A DNA stretch of 64,000 nt from Azospirillum agricola (GTDB lineage: Bacteria; Pseudomonadota; Alphaproteobacteria; Azospirillales; Azospirillaceae): contig NZ_JAGINM010000004.1 in NCBI RefSeq assembly GCF_017876095.1, forward strand, positions 62,001 through 126,000, written 5' to 3'. Both the position numbers and the translations under genes were made by a program. Within the stretch, counting starts at the first letter, position 1. Every line of letters begins with the position of its first letter. The notes under the pieces are model-generated. The model searched no databases, was not told the DNA's origin, and saw only the letters and a program-made list of their open reading frames with translations. Below are positions 17,243 to 26,029 of the stretch, piece after piece.

Positions 17243-18520
17243 CTACATCTGAGCGCCGAGGCGCAGATACACGAGGTTGTCCGAATAATCGAGGCCGGAC
17301 ACGTTCGAATCGCGCTTCTCGTAGGTGTAGCCGCCAGTCAAATAGAGGTTGCGGCTGAACTGGTAGGTGGCGCCGGCGCCCAGCGTGGCGATGTTGTCCT
17401 TGCGGTTGTTGCCATTGAAGTCGTCGCGGCGGTACTGGGCCCGGCCGTTCAGCAGCAGCGTGCGCAGCAGCTCGTGATCGACGCCGACCGCCAGGATGGT
17501 GCGCTCGTAGCTCGACGCGGTGCCGAGGCCGAGGCTGCTGGTGGTTTCGCGGATCTGGCGGCTGAGCGAGCCGGTAACCGTGGTGAGCTGGGTGACCGAC
17601 CAGTTGATCCGGCCGCCGAGCGCCAGGCCGCCGAAATCCTCCAGCCGCGAATCGTCGTAGTTGCGGGCGAGGTAGCCGGCGTAGAACTCGCCGGTGATCA
17701 GGCTGGTCAGCTCGCTGGCGATGCCGCCGACGACCTCGTAGCCGTCCGAGTCGCGCTTGACGCCGTTGAAGTCGCGGTCGCGGCGGTGGCGGGTCCAGGA
17801 ATAGGTGCCCTGGACGAAGGCCTCGTAGCCCTCGATGAATTCGTAGCCGACGCGGGCGGTGGTGCCGTACTGCCAGCGGTCGCGGTCGCCCTGGGGGGCG
17901 ACGCCGCCGCCACGGATGCCGACGTCGTCGTATTCGGAGTATTGCGCGGTGCCGGACAGGCGGGCGCGCAGGCGGTTGAAGCGCTGGGTGTAGCCGACCT
18001 CGCCGCCGCTCTCGGTGTATTTCACCGGCTCGGCGTAACCGGCGAGGCTGTCGATGTCGCCGCGGCCCTCGTGCCGGCGGCGGTGGTAGAGCTGGCCGTC
18101 GACGGCGCCGCTCTTGGTCACGTCGTAGCGGCCGTCGGCCTGCACCGTGTAGTCGGTGTAGTTCTCGCTGGAGTAGTCCGAGTAGCGCCCGGCGTCGGCC
18201 GAGGCCGTGAAGTTCAGCGCGTGGGCGGAGAAGTCCGAGCGGATGTCGAGGCGCGGCTGCACGGTCCAGATGTAGTCGTGCTTCCTGTCGTTCTCGGTCG
18301 CGAAGACGTTGCTGTCGTAGGTGGCGCCGGCCTCGACGCGGGGCAGGAAGCGGAAGGAGCCGGCGCGGATGCCAAGCTGCTCGACCTCCGGACGGCGGCG
18401 CTCCAGCACCGTCTCGCCGCGCTGGAGGTCGTCGTCCCGCTGCTGGGCCATGGCCGGAAGCGAGGTCAGCCCGGTGGAGGCGAACGCCAGGGCGAGAAGG
18501 GACAGGGTGCTGGTCTTCAT
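17243..18520 (-). CDS. outer-membrane beta-barrel protein (BBP2_2 type)
   Basis: A 425-residue secreted protein starting MKTSTLSLLALAFASTGL, with a cleavable signal ending AMAQ. The rest is alternating aromatic/polar strands (for example TYDSNVFATENDRKHDYIW and NLYLTGGYTYEKRDSNVSG), the pattern of a 16-18 strand barrel in the putative exopolysaccharide-associated BBP2 family. The ATG at 18520 is preferred over the upstream in-frame start at 18535. It lies upstream of the polysaccharide export lipoprotein, so both may serve the same export route; this is inference from adjacency. Confidence 0.8.
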   Translation of the reverse strand: MKTSTLSLLALAFASTGLTSLPAMAQQRDDDLQRGETVLERRRPEVEQLGIRAGSFRFLPRVEAGATYDSNVFATENDRKHDYIWTVQPRLDIRSDFSAHALNFTASADAGRYSDYSSENYTDYTVQADGRYDVTKSGAVDGQLYHRRRHEGRGDIDSLAGYAEPVKYTESGGEVGYTQRFNRLRARLSGTAQYSEYDDVGIRGGGVAPQGDRDRWQYGTTARVGYEFIEGYEAFVQGTYSWTRHRRDRDFNGVKRDSDGYEVVGGIASELTSLITGEFYAGYLARNYDDSRLEDFGGLALGGRINWSVTQLTTVTGSLSRQIRETTSSLGLGTASSYERTILAVGVDHELLRTLLLNGRAQYRRDDFNGNNRKDNIATLGAGATYQFSRNLYLTGGYTYEKRDSNVSGLDYSDNLVYLRLGAQM

Positions 18521-18960
18521 GGGGTCACCGCGCATGGCTGGAATCGGTCGGCTCGAACATCGGTCGGCTTTTTCCGTCGAAAGCGCCCGCCGATCGGAAG
18601 ACCGGCCGGAGCCCTGGAGCAGAGCGCCTCAATCTTGTGTGGAGCGCCGCACCCGTCCGGATGCGGCCCCGTCCCGCAAAGACACAACAAGGCGTGCTTA
18701 TGGCGCAACAGTGAAGCCGACGCCGGCCGGTTTTTGCCGAGGCCTGTGGTGTGAGGGCAACAAGACGGCGGTCATGCGGCAAGGAAACGATTCCGCGGCC
18801 GCGAAATCCTCGGCGTTCCGGAAAAACGACCTAAGACCAAAGCTATAGAAATATGGGTCATGGCCTGGAGAAGCCGCGCGCTCCTCTTGGAACCCGGCCT
18901 TGGAGCGGACGGTTGTTCAACGGTGCGGCGCATGGCGCGCCGCAAGGGAGACCCTTCGTC
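18521..18960. other. intergenic region with stress-type promoter
   Basis: A 440-base divergent gap between the barrel gene and a small plus-strand ORF. It contains the GGAAC-N16-CGGTT element listed separately and an AT-rich spot (CTATAGAAATATGGG near 18843). No coding region is supported. Confidence 0.5.
18889..18914 (+). promoter_or_regulatory. EcfG-type promoter (GGAAC-N16-CGGTT)
   Basis: GGAAC at 18889-18893, 16 bases, CGGTT at 18910-18914, the same variant as the element at 15971. It ends 46 bases before the ATG of the 56-residue ORF at 18961. Confidence 0.45.
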
Positions 18961-19131
18961 ATGACCCGCCCAATCGACACCCGGCCGCCAAAGCCCACCA
19001 AACGCCCGTCCGACGATCACATGCCGCCCTACACACCGGGCGGAGTTCCCCAGCCGGAAGGGCAACCTCCTGATTCCCCTGCGGAAAAGAGCGCGCCCGC
19101 GAACACTTACCCACCGAAGCAAAAACCATGA
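18961..19131 (+). CDS. small proline-rich protein of unknown function
   Basis: A 56-residue hydrophilic, proline-rich product (TRPIDTRPPKPTKRPSDD at the start, NTYPPKQKP at the end), probably disordered. The ATG at 18961 follows AGGGAG at good spacing. It has no recognisable domain. Support comes from the ribosome-binding site and the stress-type promoter upstream; coding status is not certain because short Pro-rich frames arise easily in GC-rich DNA. Confidence 0.45.
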   Translation: MTRPIDTRPPKPTKRPSDDHMPPYTPGGVPQPEGQPPDSPAEKSAPANTYPPKQKP

Positions 19132-19433
19132 GAAGGCCGTGGCCGATCCGGAAATCGCGACGGACCCCTCCCTTTTTCCCGGAATCGCCATTGCCGGAGG
19201 GGACGGCGTTGTCTTTGAGCCGCCGCATGGCGAAGACCACGCGACTGTGGCCCTATGCCGCATCCGCGAAGGTTGCTCCGGGCCTGTTGTCTTTCTACGC
19301 TTTGGGTCAAGGAACGCACTGAACGACGCAACGCATTCGAAACAAGGAATCGGCGTCTTCGCAGCCGGGAGCCGCGCTCCGTGCCCGCTTCGCCTTCGCC
19401 CCCGGATCGAAGGTGGGCGCGTTTTATTGGCGT

Positions 19434-19883
19434 ATGCCCATGGACGACTTCGGCCGACCGCCGCCCCGGGACGACTATCAACTGGCCGTCCAGGTGCATC
19501 ACCGTCTCCGCCGCGCCCACCAGCGGGCGTCGGCGATCTTTCTCGACACCATCGGCGATTCCCAGCTGACCCCGACGCAATGGTCGGCGCTCGCCACCCT
19601 GCACAGCGAAGGGGTGCTGTCGCAGAACCAGCTCGGCCGGCTCACCTTCATGGATCCGGCGACCACCCAGGGCGTGATCCTGCGGCTGGTGGAGCGCAGT
19701 CTGGTCGAACGCCATCCCGACCCGCAGGACCGGCGGCGCACCAGCGTGCGGCTGACCCGAATCGGCGAGGCGCTGGTCGTCGACCTGATGGCCAACGCCG
19801 CCACCGCCCATGACCGGACCCTGGAGCCGCTGTCGGCGGAGGAGCGCGCCCAGTTCCTGCGCCTGCTTGCCCGGCTGATGTGA
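19434..19883 (+). CDS. MarR family transcriptional regulator
   Basis: A winged-helix MarR-type regulator of about 149 residues. The recognition region reads LSQNQLGRLTFMDPATTQGVILRLVERSLV, given here in parts (LSQNQLGRLTFMDPATTQG; VILRLVERSLV), followed by the DPQDRRRTSVRLT wing. Flanking helices would form the dimer interface. Starts at 19413 (GTG), 19434 or 19440 are possible; none has a clear ribosome-binding site. It lies just upstream of the ABC operon at 20095, and the gap holds a tandem 14-bp repeat, so it could control that operon in response to a transported ligand; this is inference. Confidence 0.85.
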   Translation: MPMDDFGRPPPRDDYQLAVQVHHRLRRAHQRASAIFLDTIGDSQLTPTQWSALATLHSEGVLSQNQLGRLTFMDPATTQGVILRLVERSLVERHPDPQDRRRTSVRLTRIGEALVVDLMANAATAHDRTLEPLSAEERAQFLRLLARLM

Positions 19884-19911
19884 CTCCCGGCCGACGGAGG
19901 GCGTCGGTCAT

Positions 19912-19981
19912 CCAACTCTGGGTGGCCAACTCTGGGCGGCCAACTCTGGGAAGACAGCTTTGAGCGGACGGCTTTGAAACG
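19912..19981 (+). repeat. tandem 14-bp repeat, five degenerate copies
   Basis: Three close copies of CCAACTCTGGG plus three variable bases (19912-19925, 19926-19939, 19940-19953) and two diverged copies (ACAGCTTTGAGCGG, ACGGCTTTGAAACG) in exact 14-bp register. It sits between the MarR gene and the ABC operon. Function unknown. Confidence 0.7.
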
Positions 19982-20094
19982 GTGACATTTGCGTGAGGTT
20001 TGCTATGAACGCGGGGCGGCCGCCGGACGGAGCCGTCTCCGTCCGCAAACCCGCCTTGCCGCAACGCCACCTTCAACGCCGGGACGCCCGCAGG

Positions 20095-21333
20095 ATGATG
20101 AACCGCCGTCAGACCCTTTCGCTGCTGGGCGCCGCCGCGCTGCTCGCTCCGCTGGCCGGGCACGCCCCCGCCGCCCTCGCCCAGGGCGCCTCCCAGACCG
20201 CCGCCCCGATCCGGGTCGGCGAGATCAACAGCTACACCGGCCTGCCCGCCTTCACGATCCCCTACCGCCAGGGCTGGCAGCTCGCGGTCGAGGAGGTCAA
20301 CGCCCGGGGCGGCCTGCTCGGCGGGCGCAAGCTGGAGGTCGTCTCGCGCGACGACGCCGGCAAGCCCGACGACGCCGTGCGCGTCGCGCAGGAGCTGCTG
20401 AGCAACGAGAAGGTCGAGCTGCTGGCCGGCACCTACTTCTCGCATATCGGGCTGGCGGTGGCCGACTTCGCCGCGCGCAACAAGGTGCCGTTCGTCGCCG
20501 CCGAGCCGCTGACCGACGCCATCACCTGGTCCAAGGGCAACCGCTACACCTTCCGCCTGCGCCCCAGCACCTACATGCAGGCGTCGATGCTGGTGGAGGA
20601 GGCGGCCAAGCTGCCGGCCAGGCGCTGGGCCACCGTGGCGCCCAACTACGAGTACGGCCAGTCGGCGGTGACGTGGTTCAGGCAGCTCCTCAAGGAGAAG
20701 CGCCCCGACGTCGAGTTCGTCGCCGAGCAGTGGCCGGCGCAGGGCAAGCTGGAGGCCGGGCCGACCGTGCAGGCGCTGGCGGCCGCCAACCCCGAGGCGA
20801 TCTTCAACGTCACCTTCGGCGCCGACCTCGCCAAGCTGGTGCGCGAGGGCGAGGGGCGCGGCCTGTTCCGGAACCGCAAGGTGGTCAGCCTGCTGACCGG
20901 CGAGCCGGAGTATCTCGACCCGATGAAGGACGAGGCGCCGGAGGGCTGGATCGTCACCGGCTACCCGCAGGAGCAGATCGACACGCCGGAGCACAAGGCC
21001 TTCCGCGACGCCTACACCGCGCGCTTCAAGGAAACGCCGCGCCAGGGCTCGGTGGTCGGCTACGCGACGCTGATGGCGATCGCCGCCGCCGTCGAGAAGG
21101 CCGGCTCGACCGATCCGGAGAAGCTGGTCGACGCGCTGAGCGGCCTGTCGATCTCCAGCCCCTTCGGCCCGGTGGTGTTCCGCGCCTCGGACCATCAGGC
21201 GACGATGGGCGCCTATGTCGGCACCACCACGGTGAAGGACGGGCGCGGCACCATGAAGGACTGGCGCTACGCCGACGGCGCCGCCTATCTGCCGGGCGAC
21301 GAGGCGGTGCGCGCGCTGCGGCCGGCGAACTGA
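20095..21333 (+). CDS. ABC transporter substrate-binding protein, LivJ type
   Basis: Periplasmic-binding protein of about 412 residues in the branched-chain amino acid/amide class (type I fold). The start MMNRRQTLSLLGAAALL gives a twin-arginine-like signal peptide ending AALAQG. The mature part begins with the typical IRVGEINSYTGLPAF, followed by NARGGLLGGRKLEVVSRDDAG. The longer frame upstream to 19993 lacks signal character. First gene of an operon with fused permease and two ATPases. The ligand could be a branched-chain amino acid, an amide or an aromatic acid; the sequence does not decide. Confidence 0.9.
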   Translation: MMNRRQTLSLLGAAALLAPLAGHAPAALAQGASQTAAPIRVGEINSYTGLPAFTIPYRQGWQLAVEEVNARGGLLGGRKLEVVSRDDAGKPDDAVRVAQELLSNEKVELLAGTYFSHIGLAVADFAARNKVPFVAAEPLTDAITWSKGNRYTFRLRPSTYMQASMLVEEAAKLPARRWATVAPNYEYGQSAVTWFRQLLKEKRPDVEFVAEQWPAQGKLEAGPTVQALAAANPEAIFNVTFGADLAKLVREGEGRGLFRNRKVVSLLTGEPEYLDPMKDEAPEGWIVTGYPQEQIDTPEHKAFRDAYTARFKETPRQGSVVGYATLMAIAAAVEKAGSTDPEKLVDALSGLSISSPFGPVVFRASDHQATMGAYVGTTTVKDGRGTMKDWRYADGAAYLPGDEAVRALRPAN

Positions 21334-21376
21334 CCGGCGGCGCCAGCGGCCGGCCCATCCTCCCCCGGGAGCGTCC

Positions 21377-23221
21377 ATGTCCTTCCTGCTCGTCCAGGCC
21401 CTGAGCGGCCTCGCCACCGCCGCGACCCTGTTCCTGGTGTCGTCGGGGCTGACCATCGTCTTCGGGGTGACGCGGATCGTCAATTTCGCGCACGGCTCCT
21501 TCTACATGCTCGGCGCCTATCTCGGCTGGTCGCTGGTCGAGCGGTTCGGGACCGGCGTGGGCGGCTTCTGGGCCAGCGTCGTGGCGGCGGCGCTGGGGGC
21601 CGGCGCGCTGGGCGCCCTGATGGAGGTCGCGCTGCTGCGGCGGCTCTACCGCTCGCCGGAGCTGTTCCAGCTTCTCGGCACCTTCGGAGTCGTCCTGGTG
21701 TTGCAGGACGCCGCCTCCTGGATCTGGGGGTCGGAGGATCTGCTGGGCCGGCGGGCGCCGGGGTTGAAGGGATCGGTCGAGATCCTCGGCCAGCCCTTCC
21801 CGCTCTACGACCTGATGCTGATCGGGCTGGGGCCGCTGGTGCTGGGGCTGCTCTGGCTGCTGTTCAACCGCACCCGCTGGGGCACGCTGGTCCGCGCCGC
21901 CACCCAGGACCGCGACATGGCCTCGGCGCTGGGCGTCGACCCGGCGCGGCTGTTCACCGGCGTGCTGTTCCTCGGCTCGGCGCTGGCCGGGCTGGGCGGC
22001 GCGCTCCAGGTCCCGCGCGAGGCGGTCAACCTGCACATGGACATGGCCATCGTCGTCGAGGCCTTCGTCGTCGTCGTGGTCGGCGGCATGGGCAGCCTGA
22101 CCGGCGCCTTCCTCGCCTCGCTGCTGATCGGCCAGTTGCAGGCCTTCGGCATCCTGGTCTTTCCGCAGATCACGCTGGTGCTGGTCTTCCTGTTCATGGC
22201 GGTGGTGCTGGTGCTGCGCCCGCACGGGCTGATGGGCCGGGCGGAGGAGACGCCGCCGACCGCCCCCGCCGCGCTGGCGCCGCCGCTGACCGCCGGGCGC
22301 GGCGCCGGCTGGGGCGCCGCGCTGCTGCTGGCCGCGCTGGCGCTGGTGCCGCTGGTGGCCGGCGACTACGCGCTGATCGTGCTGACCGAGATGGTCATCC
22401 TCGCCCTGCTGGCGGCGAGCCTGCATCTGCTGATCGGGCTGGGCGGGCTGGTCTCCTTCGGCCACGCCGCCTGGTTCGGGCTGGGCGCCTACGGCGCCGC
22501 GCTGCTGGTGAAGCATCTGGGCGCGCCGATGCCGCTGGCGCTGGCGGCGGCACCGCTCGTCGCCGGAATCGGGGCGCTCATCGCCGGCTGGTTCTGCGTG
22601 CGGCGGTCGGGGCTGTATTTCGCGATGCTGACGCTGGCCTTCGCCCAGATCGTCTGGTCGGTCACCTTCCAATGGTACGGCTTCACCGGCGGCGACAACG
22701 GCATCGTCGGCGTCTGGCCGCCGCCCTGGGCCGCCGGCAAGGCTGCCTATTATTGGCTGACGCTGGGGCTCTGCGCCGGGGCGCTGGCGCTGCTGCGCCG
22801 CGCCGCCTTCGCTCCCTTCGGCTACGCGCTGCGCGCCGGCCGCGACTCGGCCCTGCGCGCCGAATCGGTGGGCATCGACGTGCGGCGGCACCAGTGGCTG
22901 GCCTTCGCGCTGGCCGGCTCGGCGGCCGGGCTGGCCGGCGGGCTCTACGCCTTTTCCAAGGGCAGCGTCTTCCCCACCCTGATGGCGGTGCCGGTGTCGG
23001 TCGACGCGCTGGTGATGGTGCTGATGGGCGGCATCCAGACCGTCGCCGGCCCGCTGGCCGGGGCGGCGGTCTTCCACCTGCTGGAGGCCGAGGTGATGCG
23101 GATGACCGAGCTGTGGCGGCTGGCGCTCGGCCTTGTCATCGTCGCGCTGGTGCTGCTGTTCCCCAAGGGCATCGTCGGCTTCCTGGCGGATGTCCTGGCC
23201 GACCGGCGGAGGCGGGCGTGA
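21377..23221 (+). CDS. fused LivH-LivM type ABC permease
   Basis: A 614-residue membrane protein that joins two permease subunits normally encoded separately. Residues 1-290 are LivH-like (SSGLTIVFGVTRIVNFAHGS; the cytoplasmic loop ATQDRDMASALGVD). Residues about 315-610 are LivM-like (GLGGLVSFGHAAWFGLGAYG and the loop AGRDSALRAESVGID). A short Pro/Ala linker (ETPPTAPAALAPPL) joins them. No stop or frameshift lies at the junction, so the fusion appears real. CGGGAG precedes the ATG. It shares a 4-base GTGA overlap with the next gene. Confidence 0.93.
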   Translation: MSFLLVQALSGLATAATLFLVSSGLTIVFGVTRIVNFAHGSFYMLGAYLGWSLVERFGTGVGGFWASVVAAALGAGALGALMEVALLRRLYRSPELFQLLGTFGVVLVLQDAASWIWGSEDLLGRRAPGLKGSVEILGQPFPLYDLMLIGLGPLVLGLLWLLFNRTRWGTLVRAATQDRDMASALGVDPARLFTGVLFLGSALAGLGGALQVPREAVNLHMDMAIVVEAFVVVVVGGMGSLTGAFLASLLIGQLQAFGILVFPQITLVLVFLFMAVVLVLRPHGLMGRAEETPPTAPAALAPPLTAGRGAGWGAALLLAALALVPLVAGDYALIVLTEMVILALLAASLHLLIGLGGLVSFGHAAWFGLGAYGAALLVKHLGAPMPLALAAAPLVAGIGALIAGWFCVRRSGLYFAMLTLAFAQIVWSVTFQWYGFTGGDNGIVGVWPPPWAAGKAAYYWLTLGLCAGALALLRRAAFAPFGYALRAGRDSALRAESVGIDVRRHQWLAFALAGSAAGLAGGLYAFSKGSVFPTLMAVPVSVDALVMVLMGGIQTVAGPLAGAAVFHLLEAEVMRMTELWRLALGLVIVALVLLFPKGIVGFLADVLADRRRRA

Positions 23222-23970
23222 GCGCGGCGAATCGCCTGGAGGTGCGCGACCTCCACCGCTCCTTCGGCGGGGTGCGGGCGGTGAGCGGCGTGTCCTTCAC
23301 GCTGGAATCGGGCGACCTTCTGGCGCTGATCGGCCCGAACGGCGCCGGCAAGAGCACCTGCTTCAACCTGCTGAACGGCCAGTTGCGCCCCGACGCGGGA
23401 TCGGTCCGGCTCGACGGCGCCGAGCTGGTCGGGCTGCCGCCGCGCCGCATCTGGGCGCTGGGCGTCGGGCGCACCTTCCAGATCACCGCCACCTTCGCCT
23501 CGATGACGGTGGCGGAGAATGTGCAGATGGTCCTCCTGTCGCGGGCGCGCCGGCTGTTCGGCCTGTGGCGCCCGGCCTCGGCCTGCTTCCGCGACGAGGC
23601 GCTGGCCCTGCTCGCCCGCGTCGGCATGGACGCCCAGGCCGACCGCCCCTGCGGCGTGCTGGCCTACGGCGACCTGAAGCGGGTGGAGCTGGCGATGGCG
23701 CTGGCGGGCGACCCGAAGATCCTGCTGATGGACGAGCCGACCGCCGGCATGGCGCCGTTCGAGCGGCTGGAGCTGATGGCGCTGACCGCGTCGCTGGTGC
23801 GCGAGCGCGGCCTCGCCGTGCTGTTCACCGAGCACGACATGGACGTGGTGTTCGGCCACGCCACCCGCGTGCTGGTGCTCGACCGTGGCCGGCCGATCGC
23901 CGAGGGCACCCCTGAGTCGGTGCGCGCCGACGCCCGCGTGCAGTCCGTCTATCTCGGAGACGAGGCATGA
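23218..23970 (+). CDS. livG: ABC transporter ATP-binding protein, LivG type
   Basis: A 250-residue ATPase with Walker A (GPNGAGKST), Walker B (ILLMDEPTAGM) and the LivG-specific signature region YGDLKRVELAMAL. The GTG at 23218 overlaps the permease stop by four bases; the long frame upstream is a shadow of the permease gene. It powers import together with the following LivF-type ATPase. Confidence 0.93.
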   Translation: MSAANRLEVRDLHRSFGGVRAVSGVSFTLESGDLLALIGPNGAGKSTCFNLLNGQLRPDAGSVRLDGAELVGLPPRRIWALGVGRTFQITATFASMTVAENVQMVLLSRARRLFGLWRPASACFRDEALALLARVGMDAQADRPCGVLAYGDLKRVELAMALAGDPKILLMDEPTAGMAPFERLELMALTASLVRERGLAVLFTEHDMDVVFGHATRVLVLDRGRPIAEGTPESVRADARVQSVYLGDEA

Positions 23971-24680
23971 CCGCGCCCCTTCTCGACGTCGCCGGGCTGG
24001 AGGCATGGTATGGCCGCGCCCACATCCTGACCGGCGTCGACCTCACCGTCGGGCGCGGCGAGGTCGTCGCCCTGATGGGCCGCAACGGCGCCGGCAAGAC
24101 CACCACCCTGAAGGCGATCATGGGCTTGGTCGGGCAGCGCGCCGGCCGGGTCGCCTTCGAGGACCGCGCCATCGCCGCCCTGCCCCCGCACCGCATCGCC
24201 AGGCTCGGCGTCGGCTATGTGCCGGAGGACCGGCGCATCTTCGCCGACCTGACGGTCGAGGAGAATCTGGAGGTCGGCCGCCAGCCGCCCCGCCCCGGTG
24301 CTCCGGCCTGGACGCCCGAGCGTCTCTTCGCCCTCTTCCCCAATCTGGCGGAGATGCGCGGCCGGCGCGGCACGCGGATGAGCGGCGGCGAGCAGCAGAT
24401 GCTGACGCTGGCCCGCACGCTGATGGGCAACCCGTCGCTGCTGCTGCTCGACGAGCCGTCGGAAGGGCTGGCGCCGATCATCGTCCGCCAGATGGCCGAG
24501 GCGGTGCGCCGCCTGAAGGCGGAGGGGCTGTCGGTGCTGGTGTCGGAACAGAACCTGTCCTTCGCCGCCGCCGTCGCCGACCGCGCCAGCGTCATCGAGA
24601 AGGGCCGCGTCCGCTGGACCGGCACGATGGCGGAGCTGATGGCCGACGAAGCGGCGCGGCGGGCCTATCTGGCGCTCTGA
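23967..24680 (+). CDS. livF: ABC transporter ATP-binding protein, LivF type
   Basis: A 237-residue ATPase with Walker A (GRNGAGKTT), signature MSGGEQQML and Walker B (LLLLDEPSEGLAP), the last phrase typical of LivF. It starts in an ATGA overlap with livG and closes the operon (binding protein, fused permease, livG, livF). Only 16 bases separate its stop from the convergent flagellar-like ORF. Confidence 0.94.
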   Translation: MTAPLLDVAGLEAWYGRAHILTGVDLTVGRGEVVALMGRNGAGKTTTLKAIMGLVGQRAGRVAFEDRAIAALPPHRIARLGVGYVPEDRRIFADLTVEENLEVGRQPPRPGAPAWTPERLFALFPNLAEMRGRRGTRMSGGEQQMLTLARTLMGNPSLLLLDEPSEGLAPIIVRQMAEAVRRLKAEGLSVLVSEQNLSFAAAVADRASVIEKGRVRWTGTMAELMADEAARRAYLAL

Positions 24681-24696
24681 CCTGGAGAGCCTGCCG

Positions 24697-24936
24697 TCAG
24701 GCCAGCATGTCGAGCAGCCGCCTGGTGTTTTCCTGGGTGGTTTCCAGCACCTTGGCGTTGGCGGCGAAATCGATCCGCGCCGAGGTCACGTCGACGATCA
24801 CCGCCGGATCGAGGTTGCCCGCCGCCAGCTGCTCCGACGCGTCGGCGACGCGCGCCTGCGCGTCCTGCAAGCCGCCGAGCGCGGCCGCCTGCGGCTGGAG
24901 GAGCGAGGGCGCGGTGGTGGCGGAACCGATGTCCAT
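24697..24936 (-). CDS. small protein resembling a flagellar rod/hook C-terminal helix
   Basis: A 79-residue protein whose C-terminal half (TSARIDFAANAKVLETTQENTRRLL, shown in part: DFAANAKVLETTQE) closely follows the Flg_bbr_C helix of rod and hook proteins, which usually reads YEANAKVIQTADEM. The N-terminal part is Ala/Gln-rich without the rod-protein N-terminal motif. It stands alone, without flagellar neighbours. It could be a reduced rod-like protein, a remnant, or a coiled-coil with chance similarity. Confidence 0.65.
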   Translation of the reverse strand: MDIGSATTAPSLLQPQAAALGGLQDAQARVADASEQLAAGNLDPAVIVDVTSARIDFAANAKVLETTQENTRRLLDMLA

Positions 24937-25020
24937 GATGGCGGGCTTTCGCGGCGGCGTCGGTCCGAGCCTAACGCCGCCTTCGTGAATTCTTCCTGAA
25001 TGCCGGTCGCGGCGGGCGGC

Positions 25021-25839
25021 TCACCCCTGCGCCAGCCGGTCGGCCAGCCGCCCGAGGAAGGCGGCGGCCTCCGCCGGGTCGCGCAGGCTCCAGGTCGCGG
25101 CGGTGGGCGCCGGCGGGTCCATCACGCGGATGCCCAGCCCATGGCCAGCTCCACGGCCAGCTCCACGGCCGGCCAGCGCCCGGAAGGCGTCCTCGTCGGT
25201 CTCGTCGTCGCCGAGATACACCGGCAGCGTGCCGGCCTCGCGCAGCCCCAGCGCGTCGAGCAGCGCCAGCACCGCCCGCCCCTTGTCCCAGGGCAGGTTC
25301 GGCCGCAGCTCCAGCAGCTCCTTGCCGCCGGTGACGCGCAGGCGCGGCCGTTCGGCCGCCAGCGCCCGCACCGTGTCGGCCACCCGTGGCTTGACCGCCG
25401 GATCGGCCTGACGGGTGTGGATGGCGATGGCGAAACGCTTGCGCTCGATCAGCACGCCGGCGGCGAGCGTCTCGTCCAGCCGGGAGCGCAACCCGATCTC
25501 CGCCGTGTCGAGGTCGGGCAGATACTCCAGCCCCACCTGGGTGCGCAGCTCCGGCCCACGGATGTCGAAGCCGTGGCTGCCGGCATAGACCAGCCCCTCC
25601 ACCCCGACCATCGCGGCGAGATCGTCGAGATCGCGGCCGCTGACGAAGGCGACCGTGCAGAGCGCCGACAGCCGCCGCACCACCGCGCGGGCCTCCCCGT
25701 CGAACACCGCCAGTTCGGGCCGCGGCGCGATCGGCGCCAGCGTGCCGTCGTAATCGAGGAAGAGGGCCGGGCGTCGGTCGCCCAGAACCGCGAGGAACGC
25801 GTCGAACTCGGCGAGCGCGGACGGGGGGGCTGATTGCAA
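25021..25839 (-). CDS. otsB: trehalose-phosphatase
   Basis: HAD-superfamily trehalose-6-phosphate phosphatase, 272 residues. Motif I DYDGT has the nucleophile Asp29 and acid Asp31; VSGRDLDDL and GDDETDEDAF supply later motifs. It converts trehalose-6-phosphate to the compatible solute trehalose. The only good in-frame start is a TTG at 25839, with GAGGA seven bases upstream. A small 12-bp internal repeat (25143-25175) adds a Gly/Arg-rich loop AGRGAGRGAGHG. No trehalose-phosphate synthase is adjacent, which is unusual. Confidence 0.9.
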   Translation of the reverse strand: MQSAPPSALAEFDAFLAVLGDRRPALFLDYDGTLAPIAPRPELAVFDGEARAVVRRLSALCTVAFVSGRDLDDLAAMVGVEGLVYAGSHGFDIRGPELRTQVGLEYLPDLDTAEIGLRSRLDETLAAGVLIERKRFAIAIHTRQADPAVKPRVADTVRALAAERPRLRVTGGKELLELRPNLPWDKGRAVLALLDALGLREAGTLPVYLGDDETDEDAFRALAGRGAGRGAGHGLGIRVMDPPAPTAATWSLRDPAEAAAFLGRLADRLAQG

Positions 25840-26029
25840 GGGAGCATCCTCATGCCGTTGCCGGAAGGCTCGTGCCGTTGCCGGAAGGGCCGTCAGGCCC
25901 GCGGACAGGCCGCGTCACGCGCCGGCCATGTCCGGGAAACGCCGGGAAGATCGGAAAGGTCCGGCGGAACTGCCCAAATCCGCGTCACTCACCGGACCGC
26001 AGTGGGCATCTTGTGGCGGATCGGCAACA

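Noticed and set aside
19912..19981. Short regular repeats considered as a CRISPR array.
   Set aside because: Units are 14 bp with no spacers, and there are no cas genes nearby.
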